64,000 nt of DNA from Primulina eburnea (taxonomy: Eukaryota > Streptophyta > Magnoliopsida > Lamiales > Gesneriaceae): assembly GCF_022965805.1 (NCBI RefSeq), contig NC_133101.1, forward strand, positions 6,510,001 through 6,574,000, given 5' to 3'. A model generated the notes under the pieces. The model did no database searches and had not been told where the DNA came from. It was given only the letters and a program-made list of their open reading frames with translations. Positions 13,101 to 24,974 of this stretch are shown piece after piece. How positions within the stretch are numbered: the first letter of the stretch is position 1; each line of letters opens with the position of its first letter. The translations under genes and the position numbers were made by a program.

Positions 13101-16100
13101 TTCAAGGTTTTCGCCAGCTACAAGAACACAAATTAGAAGGCAATTAGTTCCTCCATATTTAGTTGATTCATTGAAATGGTAACAACATTCTTATTCTCTC
13201 TGAACTTAAATCCATGTTAATGCAGTTTTTCCTGCTGACATGTTTCAAAGGACAATAAATTTCATCTCGATGTTCTTTATTACTGACAGAAATACTCGAG
13301 AAAATGAAAGTGATTGAAGATACCGAAGCAAGTACTTAAGCTGCCAGCCAGAGCCCTAGAGGCAGTATATGTAACATCAGAAAGAAGAGAGAGTGCCCTT
13401 GTTTAGTTGCATCTAATTTAGTCTTTATTTTCAACTTGTTTTGTATTTGTGTGATATTCCTTAATCGGATACCGATCTGGAGTTTGTAAAAAAGAAAAAA
13501 AGGAATTAGCATAAGTTTAGACTCTTTGCTTAAATTGTCGCAAAATTAAAAATTAAAATAATTTCTTCATGAATTTGGTTAATAGGTAACATTATTGATA
13601 GAGGAAACTACAATGCTGGTCTCTAAGTGATATTTTATCGATTGAAGATAAGTGAGGAAATTCCTCAGCACTTCAACTACAACGTTTGCAAACTATTGAC
13701 AACAAATCTATCTTACTTACGTTTTAGAGGCTCCTCTGAGAGAGGTGGTGATGACATAAGACTATTTGGTATTTCAGTATGCTCTGGTGGAGTGAAATTC
13801 AATTGTGTCTCTTCATCCCCTCCAATATCAAACCTGTCACAACATTTGAAGTCAAGAAACTATTTATTTTTAAAAAAGGAAAAACATATCTTTCAAAGCA
13901 GCTGAACAATAGCTTGTCCATATTCAACTGGTATGAATGTCACTGGAAGTGCAACCTTCAATTATCTGCATATACTAGAAGAACATCATTGCAACTCATT
14001 TTTATTTCGATTGAGAATTCACCTTTCGAATGCGATTGAAACTGTATGTATCTGTCCGATGTGAATCATAGTTTTCACATAAGGTAATGTTAGCAGCATC
14101 AGCTGAGATAAGATAGATGATGGAAGAATTAGAAAATATTCTGTGAACAAAAAACTGGTAAATATGTGCCTAGAGAAAATGGTATTTTACGTTGTCCATT
14201 CAAAACAAGGTAGTCACAGATACCTTGATGGGGATCCTGGTTCGCATAATCCCTTGGATTTTTATTATTATAAGGATCATCCACGTTGTCTAAGCTCTGG
14301 ACAAGAACAGTTTCTAGATTAGCACTTTTACTTGAATGTTTCGTACAATGGTTCGCTCACGTGGTTCATATTGACGAGGACAACAGAATACACTTGAGTG
14401 TGCAAGAATTGACTTATAGCAAGTAAACGAGACGCTTCAAAGTTTTCAACATTTAACGGTTCTACATCATCGAAAGAAAAGATAATGAATTTCCTGGTTC
14501 TAAACAGGGAGATATATAGTTGCCTAAATAACATTGATTCATGCCATCACTTAGTGCATTAATTTCAAAATATATATGCTAACAAATGAAACTTTTGAAT
14601 TTGTGTACTGACTCTCTAGCGCCCTAGCATTCTGGATCACTTACAAGTTACTGAAACAGTCTAAAATTGTATACCATGGCGATGTAGCTCTGTTGAAAGT
14701 CCATAACAATCGTTCCATTAGATTGCGGAAGCAGATGTTCAATCTCTCCCTGGTCTATTTCATGATTCTCGGGCAAAGTAACCGCCTCATACCTACAAAA
14801 GTTCAAATGACTAAGCATAACGAGAACGGAGATTACAATCAAGGCTAATCGAATCAGTAGATGTAATTTGCTGGAAAAAGTGGCGTTATGAAATGCTCTG
14901 CTAAACTCCATCAATGTACAAGTATAGAACTCACTGAAAACCATACCAAAAACATTGAAAAAGAAAAAAACACGATCACTGACTTGGCTTGGGCTTTGCG
15001 AAGTCTTGTTGGATCTGATGGAGCTGATCTTATCTTCCATGCCTCAGTTAATTTCCACCTGAGCAAAATAAGTTTGTAAGAATTATTAAACAAAAAATCA
15101 CTATACCAAATTACAATTGATGGACAAAATTGTGAGCAATGAAATGCGTAAAATATGGCACAAGTACTGATTGTGTCCGTAAGAATAGCTCCTCTTAGTT
15201 CTTACCAGCAGGCGGGTGACATCATCTGCAATAGAACACCATAGTATTTAAAAAATGAAAAGAAACTTGATATAAGACACTGCACTTGGGATTTTGATGT
15301 ACAACTTGGACCCAGAAAATAGTACAAAAAACACTGAAGAATTTAAGACATGGCGCTCACCATACAGGAGTCTTACTTTTCTTTCGTAAACAATTACCAC
15401 TCCTCCTGAATTTTTTTGAACAAAATAAAATATTAAGATCCGTGTTTGATGTGAAAAAAAAGGAAGAAGTTCTGTGCGTAATTTGACGTAGAGATACCCA
15501 TCAGAATTCCAGAAAGTCTTAGAGCCATAGGAACTGAAGGGTTTAAAATCTCTTCGCTGCGATAAATTAATAGGAATTGTAAATTTAACGTCCGTGATAG
15601 GAATTACGACGTTGGTTTTTCGCGAGGAAAAGAACTGTATAAAAGAAGAAATTTATTTCACCAGATTTTAATAATGTTGAGCTTGTCCAGCTTTCTTCGA
15701 TTGATCTTCGCATGCATCGTCGCCGCCATCCTTCACACGCCACCAAAACTCAGACAACTCGTAACTTCGAATTCCAATCCTCAATTCATGAAATGAAACC
15801 GTACAGTACAAGAACAGCTCAACAATCATAATCAAATGAACTAGAAACCAGCTCTGCTGCGGAAGGTCTAGAATCTTCCGGAGCCGAAACCATATATTTT
15901 TGCATCGATCATATATATATATCGCGCTCATGCAATCACAATTCACCACTCAAATCCCGAAATGCGGAAACATTAATAATTATTTTATCTTGTTATAAAA
16001 CTCCCGAAGAAGAACAATCGTTAAAAACCAAATAGAGCACAACTGAAACAAATTACACCGCGCAGAGCTCATTGATCTTCATCCACAAGAACTCGATTAC

Positions 16101-16306
16101 ACTCCAAGCAATTTAACTCTAACTCAATGCATAAACATATTCACTAATCAGTATCACAAAAAGTATATACTACAAATTTCTTCGTATCCACACATACAAA
16201 ACAACACAGTCATAAACTGTGAATCATAAACAGCAAGGGAAGCGAGAATCCACCATATCTGGCCGAGAGGAGCTTTCCGAGCTAGCAGCTGGTGAGAGTA
16301 GAACAT
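10104..16306 (-). pseudogene. REC8: Meiotic cohesin REC8/SYN1-like locus with several +1 frameshifts
   Basis: Twenty exons match the plant REC8 alpha-kleisin (Arabidopsis SYN1/DIF1), which closes the meiotic cohesin ring: 16306-16254, 15730-15662, 15556-15498, 15405-15361, 15225-15206, 15058-14984, 14792-14675, 14296-14224, 14102-14023, 13833-13721, 13117-13043, 12953-12801, 12448-12280, 12209-12130, ~12068-11860, 11773-11695, 11570-11434, 11240-11153, 11045-10933, 10187-10104. Family blocks: MFYSHQLLARKAPLG (SMC3-binding N-terminus), EAVTLPENHEID, DYDQTIIPGHIYQSWLQN, SGDDIRSIPS and HLKTHFDTPG (SMC1-binding winged helix). Splice phases agree throughout except for one surplus base in exons 6 (15046), 9 (14031), 11 (about 13049) and 20 (10161), possibly also at 12068. 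The exon 6 insertion gives an immediate TGA after VEIN, before any central domain. As written it cannot encode a full kleisin. Either a pseudogene or a local assembly fault. Confidence 0.85.
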
Positions 16307-16323
16307 TCTGATACGATTGTTGG

Positions 16324-16346
16324 AGACAGAGAGAGAGAGAGAGAGA
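16324..16346 (+). repeat. (GA)n tract in the REC8 5' leader
   Basis: Run of GA units just upstream (antisense CT-rich) of the REC8-like start codon at 16306. CT-rich 5' leaders are common in plant genes, so this probably lies in the untranslated leader. Confidence 0.7.
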
Positions 16347-16869
16347 TACAGAGCAAGGTGTATGTATATACGGCGTAACGAACAGATTACCCGCCAAGCA
16401 GAGGCATGTTTGCAGAGAGCAAGTGGGGCCCAATGCAAACGCAAAACGAATGCTTTGCGTTCTAAAGTCACCACATGGGGCACCCATTTTTTGTGCTATG
16501 CTTGACCAACTGATTGACACGTGTCCCTCAGATTCAATTTAAATTTATTATTATGTTTTATTGTATAAGTGTTCTGAAAAATGTTTCGTAAGAGAATGGT
16601 TTCTTTTAGAAATCATGAAATTGAGAAAAAAAAATCTGAAATTGTTTGAAAATCAAATCCAAAGTTAATATTTTCTTCAAAAATTAATTTTGTAATAAAA
16701 TGACAAAAAAAATCTTAATTTATATAATATTTATCTCTTTCAATTTTTCGAATTTGATTACGAACCTCATCAACAATGTATTGATATTTTGTATCAAAAT
16801 TAATTTATCTTGTTATAATATAAATGTTTAAACTTGTACATAAGATTAATAAAAACATAATAAAAATTT

Positions 16870-17041
16870 CATAAAAAACTCATGTAAGATGGTCTCACGG
16901 GTCAATTTTGTGAAACAAATATTCGTTTGAGTCACTCATGAAAAATATTATTTTTATGTCAAAATATTAATTTTATTATAAATATAGACAGAGTTGACAT
17001 GTTTTATTAATAAAAAACTGTGAGACCGTCTCACAAAAAAC
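16870..17041 (-). mobile_element. MITE copy 3 (old, inverted)
   Basis: Inverted member recognisable by AAACTCATGTAAGATGGTCTCACGG at the left and GTGAGACCGTCTCACA at the right, with the family core (TCATGAAAAATATT...TTATAAATAT) between. Ends are eroded and no clean target duplication is seen. Confidence 0.6.
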
Positions 17042-17742
17042 TATTTTATACAAATGTACAAAATATATTATAAAAAATAGAAATGAAAATTATGAAAAAT
17101 GCAAAAAATTTTAAAAAAATAAATATTTAAAATAAAAAATGTCAAATTATATTTTTAAATCATTAACAAAAAAAATAGAAGCAAAAAAAAAATATCGATC
17201 TAACTTCTACCTAAAAATACAGAAATTGAATAAAAAAAAATATTCACAAACACCTCAAAACACTTTCATTCAACTAAAATCTAAGAAGTGCATTTTCCCA
17301 AACACTCCTTTAGTCTCTTGATTTCATGTTATTTCTATAAAATAAGTATTTATTTTGATGAAAAGATATCAAATATAACATTCACATGCAAATATGTACA
17401 CGTACATGGACGGATCCAAGATTTTATATCCGAGTGAGCTAAACTAGACACAAATTGTTAACTTTTAGTGGAAATAAATTCTTAAAATTTAATGTATCGG
17501 GATTAATAATAATAATAAATTAATAATAAATTAAATATATCGTGATACATATATTTAATTAGATGCACAAAAAATGAATAAGGTTTTATCAACTGAACTT
17601 ATTGTAAAACAATGATTAAGCAAAAATTGTGATAAAGTGAAAACTAACATCGTGATACTTGTTTTAAATCATATAAAACTTTATTTAATCTAAATACATA
17701 ACCATGCAAAACATGATTAACAAAACTGAAGAAAAACTATTT

Positions 17743-18823
17743 TGAATAAGTTTAGTTATCTTGAAAAAGCAATTCTGAAACAAGTCAAGACCGTGGTGGT
17801 TGTGGAAACACTTCAACCCAGATATTGTGGATCAAGATCATTTAAGATTTATATAATTCATATTTTTCCAAACAAAAAAGGAGGAATTTTTAGATCACTT
17901 AAGTTTTGGTGATTTAACAAATTAAGCCAAAATGAATTGATAATGAGCCAGACTGAAATAAACATGAGCTAAACTGAAAGTATTATATGACAAAATATGT
18001 TTGAAATCTAACTGATATCAAGGTCTACCAAATTGATAGCTGAAGACCAACTGAAATAAAAGATGTTAATTAAATGAAGAAACATTCTTTGAAGAATCGG
18101 TTAGACTACTCTAAGTTAAAAAGCTGAATTATTAGATGAAGTCTTCCGTATCAACAATCAATGATTTGTCAGAAATCCGTGAGCACTACATACAATATAC
18201 AAATGGTCAAAAAGGACGATGGTGTAAAAAAGACGATTTTAACGGCTACCATATTTGGAACAAATATAATATTTGATTTTACCGAACGTTAAATCCAAGT
18301 CTATAATAGAGGAAATTGTAAATTAGTTAGGCTCTCTGGAATCATCTCATAAGTTCAAGTATTCAAGCTTCCAATAGCCCAACTGCTTTCAAGATTTATT
18401 AACACATGCTTAAGTATTATATCAGATCATTGATGATCAATTTATGCTTAGTATTTTCATTTCCAAATACTTGTAAACTGACAGTTAGTGTACTGTTCAG
18501 TGTTGTTTAAGCAAGTAATCTAAATTAGGAGTTTCAGTTAGGTAGTGATAAAGCTCTACTGAATCGGGTTATTACAAAGTTGTAATCTCAAAGCCTTCTA
18601 GTAAACATCTTTTCAGTAGTCTTATCCTTGATAACCCAACTGTTTCTTTTCTTGCTTAGACATTTTTGAGTGTTCAATAAGTCGGTTTAGCTTCTTTCCA
18701 TATAAAATTTATCTGATTGACGAGAATTATTAAATTCAAAATTGTTAATCTAACCGAATTTTTGTACAAACTAGTATGATTGTTTATTCAACCATTCTTC
18801 TAACCAATCACCTGATCTTAACA
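17743..18823 (-). mobile_element. Probable solo LTR (about 1.08 kb)
   Basis: Read on the minus strand, the block starts TGTTAAGATCAGGTG and ends CTTATTCA, the TG...CA termini of LTR retrotransposons. CTATT occurs at 17737-17741 and 18824-18828, a candidate 5-bp target duplication offset by one base on the left. There is no primer-binding site, polypurine tract or gag-pol coding in or next to it, so it would be a solo LTR. Boundaries and identity are inferred. Confidence 0.4.
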
Positions 18824-19949
18824 CTATTCAATCCATGTTTACGGACACAAAACACGAATATGATGGACAATGATACTGACGATGTATAAAATAAAATCAA
18901 GAAAATATTAGTACCATACCACATAAAAAGTTAAAATTAATGTAAAAAAATAATCAAATATTTGCTATATTTCATGCAAGATAAATAATAATTTCCTCAC
19001 CACACGATATACATTTAATACAGCAAACTTAAGTCATTAAATTAATATTAATATATACTGATTGAATCGGATGGTTAGAAAATTAAAAATCAACCAATCT
19101 ACATCATAACGTTTGATTTGTATAATTGGATAATAAATAATGTAAAATGTAAATGGATTTGTATATTTATCCTTCAGTGACTTTGTGTGTATACTTCAAT
19201 AATTTGATGAGATGTATATTTGTCGTTGTGGTGCTATGAAGACTTTAGTAAAATTTGGCTGAGGTTTAGAAACGGGTCCGAGTCGCGTAACGAGTTTAAT
19301 AACAAGATGAAAAAATATTATTTTTATTTTAAAATATTAATTTTCATTTTCAGTATGAATCAAATTGAGTCGTCTTACGAAAATAATTATTTCAAAATTA
19401 ATAAAAAAATTATTCATAAATACTCAAAAAATTTATATACACACACTATAGAATTAAGGTTGAGCGACTAGTCATAATATTTTTAGGGTGTGATGTTTTA
19501 TCATTATCCTCCATACACCTTGATTTCCTCATATAATTACATTTTTGCCCCTTTCCAACTTGCATGAATTTTGTGGATGGATGGATACTTGTGAATTTTT
19601 ATTTATAGTTTCAGGCTTCATAGTTGGAAATGGTTTTGTCAATGATGATTTTTTATGTATACGAAACATTATTTATCAAAAATAAAGATAATTACATTTA
19701 CAATGGATAAGTAATAAATATATAATTGAAAGATAACTATAAAAAGATAAAAAAAAAAAATAATATATTTTTAATATATTCTTGTTAAAAGAAATGTTGT
19801 ATAAAAACGAAGAATAAAGTTGAAAAAAGAAATTTGAGATAAGGGGTATTTTGGTCATTATAAAAATTAAAATCATATGAAATATCATGTCTTATCATAC
19901 TATATTATTTATCACTTTCTTTAAATTATATTTGTCAATCCCTTTATTA

Positions 19950-20018
19950 TTTTTCGTTTATCACAAATCAAACAAATAATAAATTTTCGTTTATCACAAA
20001 TCAAACAAATAATAAATA
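19950..20018. repeat. 34-bp tandem duplication
   Basis: The unit beginning TTTCGTTTATCACAAATC and ending AATAATAAAT occurs twice back to back, virtually identical, which indicates a recent duplication. Confidence 0.85.
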
Positions 20019-20075
20019 TATCTTTCAAATTACAAAAAATTAATAAAAATACATCAACAAATCTGTTTTAGTAAA

Positions 20076-20235
20076 GAGGAGGTCTCTTGTGAGACGATCT
20101 CATGAATTTTTATATATGAAACGGATCAACCCTACCGATATTCACAATAAAAAATAATATTTTTTTATGGATGATCCAAATAAAAGATCTGTATCACAAA
20201 ATACGACTCGTGAGAACGTCTCATAAAAGTTTGTC
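20076..20235 (+). mobile_element. MITE copy 4
   Basis: Member of the GAGTRGGTCTC family starting GAGGAGGTCTC and ending AAGTTTGTC, with an internal deletion relative to consensus. Exact 9-bp target duplication TTTAGTAAA on both sides (20067-20075, 20236-20244). Confidence 0.85.
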
Positions 20236-20737
20236 TTTAGTAAATTTATAATTTACCTGTAACTACAAATTTCATCTACTTTTGAATTTTATTTTATTTA
20301 CTAAAATATTTTATATTTTATATAAACTTTTGAATTTTTAAATAATCATATTAGTCTAACAAAATTTTTTCTTTTATATAAACTGTTGAATTTCTAATAA
20401 ATAAATATATATATATATATTTTTAAAAACGTTACAGTGTGTGTGCGTGCGTATGTTTTATTATTATTATTTAAATATTCACCAACTTTGAGTGCATTAA
20501 TTAAACAGACATCCGAAGATTTGACGGCACAATTATTGCTCCAAATGTTCAAATTCACAATAACTACAGATATATTTATTGTGCATATGATGATATGAAT
20601 CAAATTCAACATAGAAAAATCAGTTTTCTTCCCAAAACCAAACAAAAAAAATGATCTTTGCATTTTAGATGATACTCTGTAGATTGAACCAAAGATTAAA
20701 CAAGGTAAAGTATGAGGGATCTGTACATACTCGTTTT

Positions 20738-23700
20738 CTATCCGGGTCGCCAAAAGTCTTTCTTTCCGACAAGAAACTGTTCTTGGTGTACATTTACAGA
20801 CCAGTTGAGGGATTTCAGAATTGGGTTAAGCTTGTTAATCATTTCAATGGTGTCTTGAACCAGTAGGTATCCGCCTGGTCTTAATACACGATCCATCTCT
20901 GCGGTCGTTTCTATTAAATCACATCTGGAAGAAGAATGTTACAGCCAAAAGAAGTAAATCTTGTGTAAATTGAAATCATGCAAAAAAGCGTGAAATATAT
21001 GAGAAAAAAAACAGCTTCAGTGGTACCTTTTGGTCAGATTTCCAAAGAGGAAGCTGGAATGCAGTAGATCATATGTTCGTGGGTAGGTGCTCAAAGATTC
21101 ACACCAGTCGTGGTAAAGACCGATCAGCCCTCTATCGAAAATGACAGATAAAGTGTCTGGTTCATGGATGGGGACGATGTTCATCACCCATAATGGCAAA
21201 TTTATGAGGGCAGAAGCAAACCTGGCACCAGCATGAGAAGAAATGGTAAATATTAACAAAAGCAAGAAACCTGAACGAACTTCTTGGGGTCTGAGAAAGA
21301 TAAGTGAAATGTTGGTCTTACCCTCCGTAATGTGCATTCATATCCATCACGTTCCTCACACTCGACCAATTTATAGAAAGACCTTCGAGATAAACTTCCG
21401 AGACAAGCGCAGACCAGTGTCTGGTATCAGCTTTAAATGTTTCTTCAGCATCAGGCTCAGAAGATAGACTTGGAGGTATATCACTAAGTCTTTCTGGCCA
21501 GTTTGATGGCCACTTTTGTGAGTTATTTGGAAGTGGCACAAGGCAACTATCGAGAGGCGAGTACCTATTCGCAGGAAAACAAATGATAAGGGCAATGATG
21601 AAGGTAACTTTCATAAAGATGATGCCATTAAAATTTCAGATCTTTACCATGAACTTTTAAGCCTGCTGCTCTGCTCACACATAGGTGGACTGTTATCTTT
21701 GCGATTTTCATAGCAGGAAGATGAGAGCGGCTTTTGATAAATAACTAGCCCAATCTGAGAAGAATCAAAGAAAGTTTTTGCCACTACCGACCAGCAAATT
21801 GATTCAGTCAGAGCTACCATTGCTGCAAGAAACAGGTTAACAAAATCCAAGAAATGTCAGCCGTGCACAAAGAACAACCCACTTCATTATTGAATCGTTA
21901 CTACTGAAGCAATGAAGCTCTGGTGATGATCATCGAAGTCAGTTGCACCAATTGTTACACCTTATCGAATGTAAATGCCAAATATTCACAAGGAATTTTA
22001 ATTTGGCCATGGATTTTTCTTCTGAAGAAAACGGAGGAGGAAGTGTAATGAATCACTAACATTTCCAGACATTCTGGTCTCTTTCATCGTCTCTATAGAC
22101 TGGTGTAGCTGACCAAATAAAATATCCTCCAGGCCTTAGAATTCTGTTCAGCTCCATCAATGGTTTTCCACCTGTAATTGTCATTTACGGGCTAATGAAC
22201 CAAAAGAAAAAACTTATACTCAAATTGTGGAAAGAGTGTAGTACCATCGGCATCCCAATGAACCCGGCAACGAGCACAATGAATCAAATCATAAGTATTA
22301 TCAGCGAATGTTAATTTTTGTGTTCCAATAACAGAGAGAGTAGCAGGAATTCCCCGTTCAAGAGCAAACTGTATTTGAGCCTCGTGCTCATCCTTTGGAG
22401 CAAAAGACATAGCCAGAACATTTCTTTCCAGTAGAGTACCACCAAAGCTAGCAACACCACAGCCAACATCCAAAATTACCCTTGTTTTCTTTCCCCATTC
22501 AATCACTGGTAAAGTCTGGAGTAAAGAGAAAGCAAAAATTTCATGATCAATTTTTTTTCATGCTTAATTATTTTTACACAAGATCAACACCAAATCGTGC
22601 AAACATCTAACTAATGGTAAATCGATGATAGGTAAACTTAGTCATCCAAATTATTCATGAATATTTCCCCACACCTCCATAACCCAAATACCAAAGTTCC
22701 ACGAGATTTAAGCATCATTTCACCATTTACCATGAAAGAATGCATAAATTGTTGCTATGGAAATTAACTCAGAAGCTGAATGGAGTCAAACATGTGGACA
22801 CTCCTTTGAGTTAAGATCAAAGTAAATGCGCACTTATGAATGTAAGAAAGCTATTCGATACATGTTAATCTGAAGTAATAACATACAGAAGGCTTTTACT
22901 AGAGATCTTACTTTTATTTACCTCATACTCACACCCCAGTCAAACCAACTATCACAAGAATTGTCACAATAGAATAAGAAGAATGTTGATGCAACTTTGG
23001 ACGGTAAATTAAAAGCCTCGGTATATAACTCAGTGCATTACCTTTTGAATAGACTCAATATACTGATCAACTCCATCCTTGAATTGTGTGCCACCACCAG
23101 GAAAAATAAAATAGTCACCTGATTTCTCCACCCAATGCTGGTCCTTCTTGTATTCAACAAGCTTGGGATGAGGAACATTGTTGTACCATACCTGAGAAGC
23201 AAATAGATAACAGGTAAACCACTCCAGATTAGAAACTACGAAACATTTACCATCATATTTCAAGCTGAAATCGAAGTAATATAGAAACAGCAGCTGATGT
23301 TATGCACCCAAGAATGACAAGAAAATGGCAACTTCCAACCGTACTCCCAAACAATAGCCATAAACCATAAAGGAAACTCAACATGCCAAGAAACCAGTAA
23401 AGCAATTGACATTGTGGATAACGTCTGAAAGATCTTGCAGACAGCATATATAAACAAAAAAAAAAAAAAAACAGAATTATCTCCTCAAAAAACAGAAAGA
23501 AGGAAACAAAGAGTAAAATTCAATATCCCTTGTACATGGGTAATATCAAATTTGGCAACATAAATTACGAACTTTATCCAATCTTAAGCTTCAAATATCA
23601 GAACATGTCTCATACAAATGGAAAAAAAATCCAAGAAAATACTAAAACAACCCTTACCACCAAAGAAAGTATGATCTCACCATATCCCTGCTCTTCGGCC

Positions 23701-24205
23701 AGGGAACCGGAACTTGGTAACCTTCCGGCAAAGGAACCAAACACCTGGGAGGCAGATCGGGGCAATGCCTCTCCCTATGCTCCATATGGCGACGGGACGG
23801 TAACTTCTTAATGACATTCCAATTATCCAAGCACGGAATATAATCCACCGACACAGATCCCTTACACAACTCCCATTGCACGCCCACCACCTGATCATCA
23901 TCTTCAACAGCAGCGCCATCCTCACTTTCACCAGAATCATTATCTGAAACGGAGATAGTATTATCACTATTATTGCTACTGTTGGCAATTCCCGAGCCAT
24001 TGTTCGAAGAAATCACGCTGTTGTGTAAAGGGTCCGAATCTGGGGGAACTGGGCTGGATTGATTGAGATCACTGGCGATGGCGATTGGGGACTGGGAGTT
24101 GGAGATGAGGAGAAAAGTGACTGATATGAGAAGAATGAAAAATACGAATATGAATGGGTATTTTCTTTCCTTCAATAGCTTCTGCACCGATATTTGCACT
24201 GCCAT
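20738..24205 (-). CDS. Probable Golgi methyltransferase, PMT/QUA2 family (PMT28-like)
   Basis: Eight exons join in perfect frame to 618 residues: 24205-23681, 23191-23042, 22515-22245, 22171-22061, 21822-21648, 21564-21322, 21221-21027 and 20924-20738. Type II topology: short cytosolic tail, one membrane helix (about 17-37, [16 protein letters not shown]), a low-complexity Ser/Asn/Asp-rich lumenal stem to about 105, then the putative SAM-dependent methyltransferase domain. Family motifs seen: [15 protein letters not shown] (206-212), the SAM-binding [12 protein letters not shown] (about 239-250), [31 protein letters not shown] and [10 protein letters not shown] near the C-terminus. The family acts in the Golgi and is linked to pectin (homogalacturonan) methylation and cell adhesion. 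The choice of PMT28 among paralogues rests on the short stem and is tentative. Confidence 0.9.
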
Positions 24206-24974
24206 TTTTCGGATTTAGCAGGAGTTTAAAGAAAGATTCACTCAGATTTTTGCGAAAATGGGATATTGATTCTCGAACTTCCTTGCAGGTGTGAGAATAT
24301 AAATCTGTAGCAAAGATTATTTAAAGAAGATGGTAATTGTAAATATTTTCAAAATGAAATTCTATTTTATAAAAGTAAATTATTTTTCAATATTTTTTTG
24401 AGCTTGGTGCATGTTAGATGGAGGATAATTTATTGTTGAAAAAGTTGATTAATTTTTATCAATTGGCTAGTTACATATAGGTAATTACGAAAAAATGAGT
24501 TTAGCGATTTCTTTATTTTGTATTTTTAAAAAATTCTTATGTTACATTGGATCGATGTATTTCAAATGTATTTTTGTAATTTTGATAAATAATATCATGA
24601 CATTCATATTCATCGTTTCCATGTTTATATAGTATTTTCAGGTTAAATATGATGAATTTTAATGATATCTTGTAATGCAAGCGATTTTGCAATGCGGAAT
24701 TGATGGCAGGATGCTTGATTAGCTATTTGGGAAGTGATATTGTTGTTCTTGCAAAGATGCGAGATGAATTTGGATGGGATTGATATTAGCAAATAGGATT
24801 TATGTTTTTTTATGGATTCATTTGAGATGGTAAAGATTAATGAGCTAAAATCCACTTACCATTTCCTTGATATAGCAGGTAGAAGTAATAAAATTAGGTT
24901 GGAGTGAAGTTTTGTAGAGTACAAACTGGATTACCACCTATTCATGGTTCTATACAAGGTTCAACTTTTGCTGG

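Larger units (their letters stand above)
16347..20737. other. Gene-free spacer with transposon remnants
   Basis: AT-rich sequence without recognisable exons. It holds an old inverted MITE copy (about 16870-17041), a probable solo LTR (about 17743-18823), a diverged MITE-like stretch near 19270-19380, a 34-bp tandem duplication (19950-20018) and a clear MITE copy (20076-20235). A GGACGGATCCAAGATTTTAT motif at 17408 resembles one end of the element at 54640-55498. Confidence 0.5.

Noticed and set aside
10104..16306. Alternative splicing as the explanation for the REC8 frame breaks
   Set aside because: In exons 6, 9, 11 and 20 no other GT or AG lies where it could remove one base, and the conserved protein continues on both sides of each extra base within the same exon.
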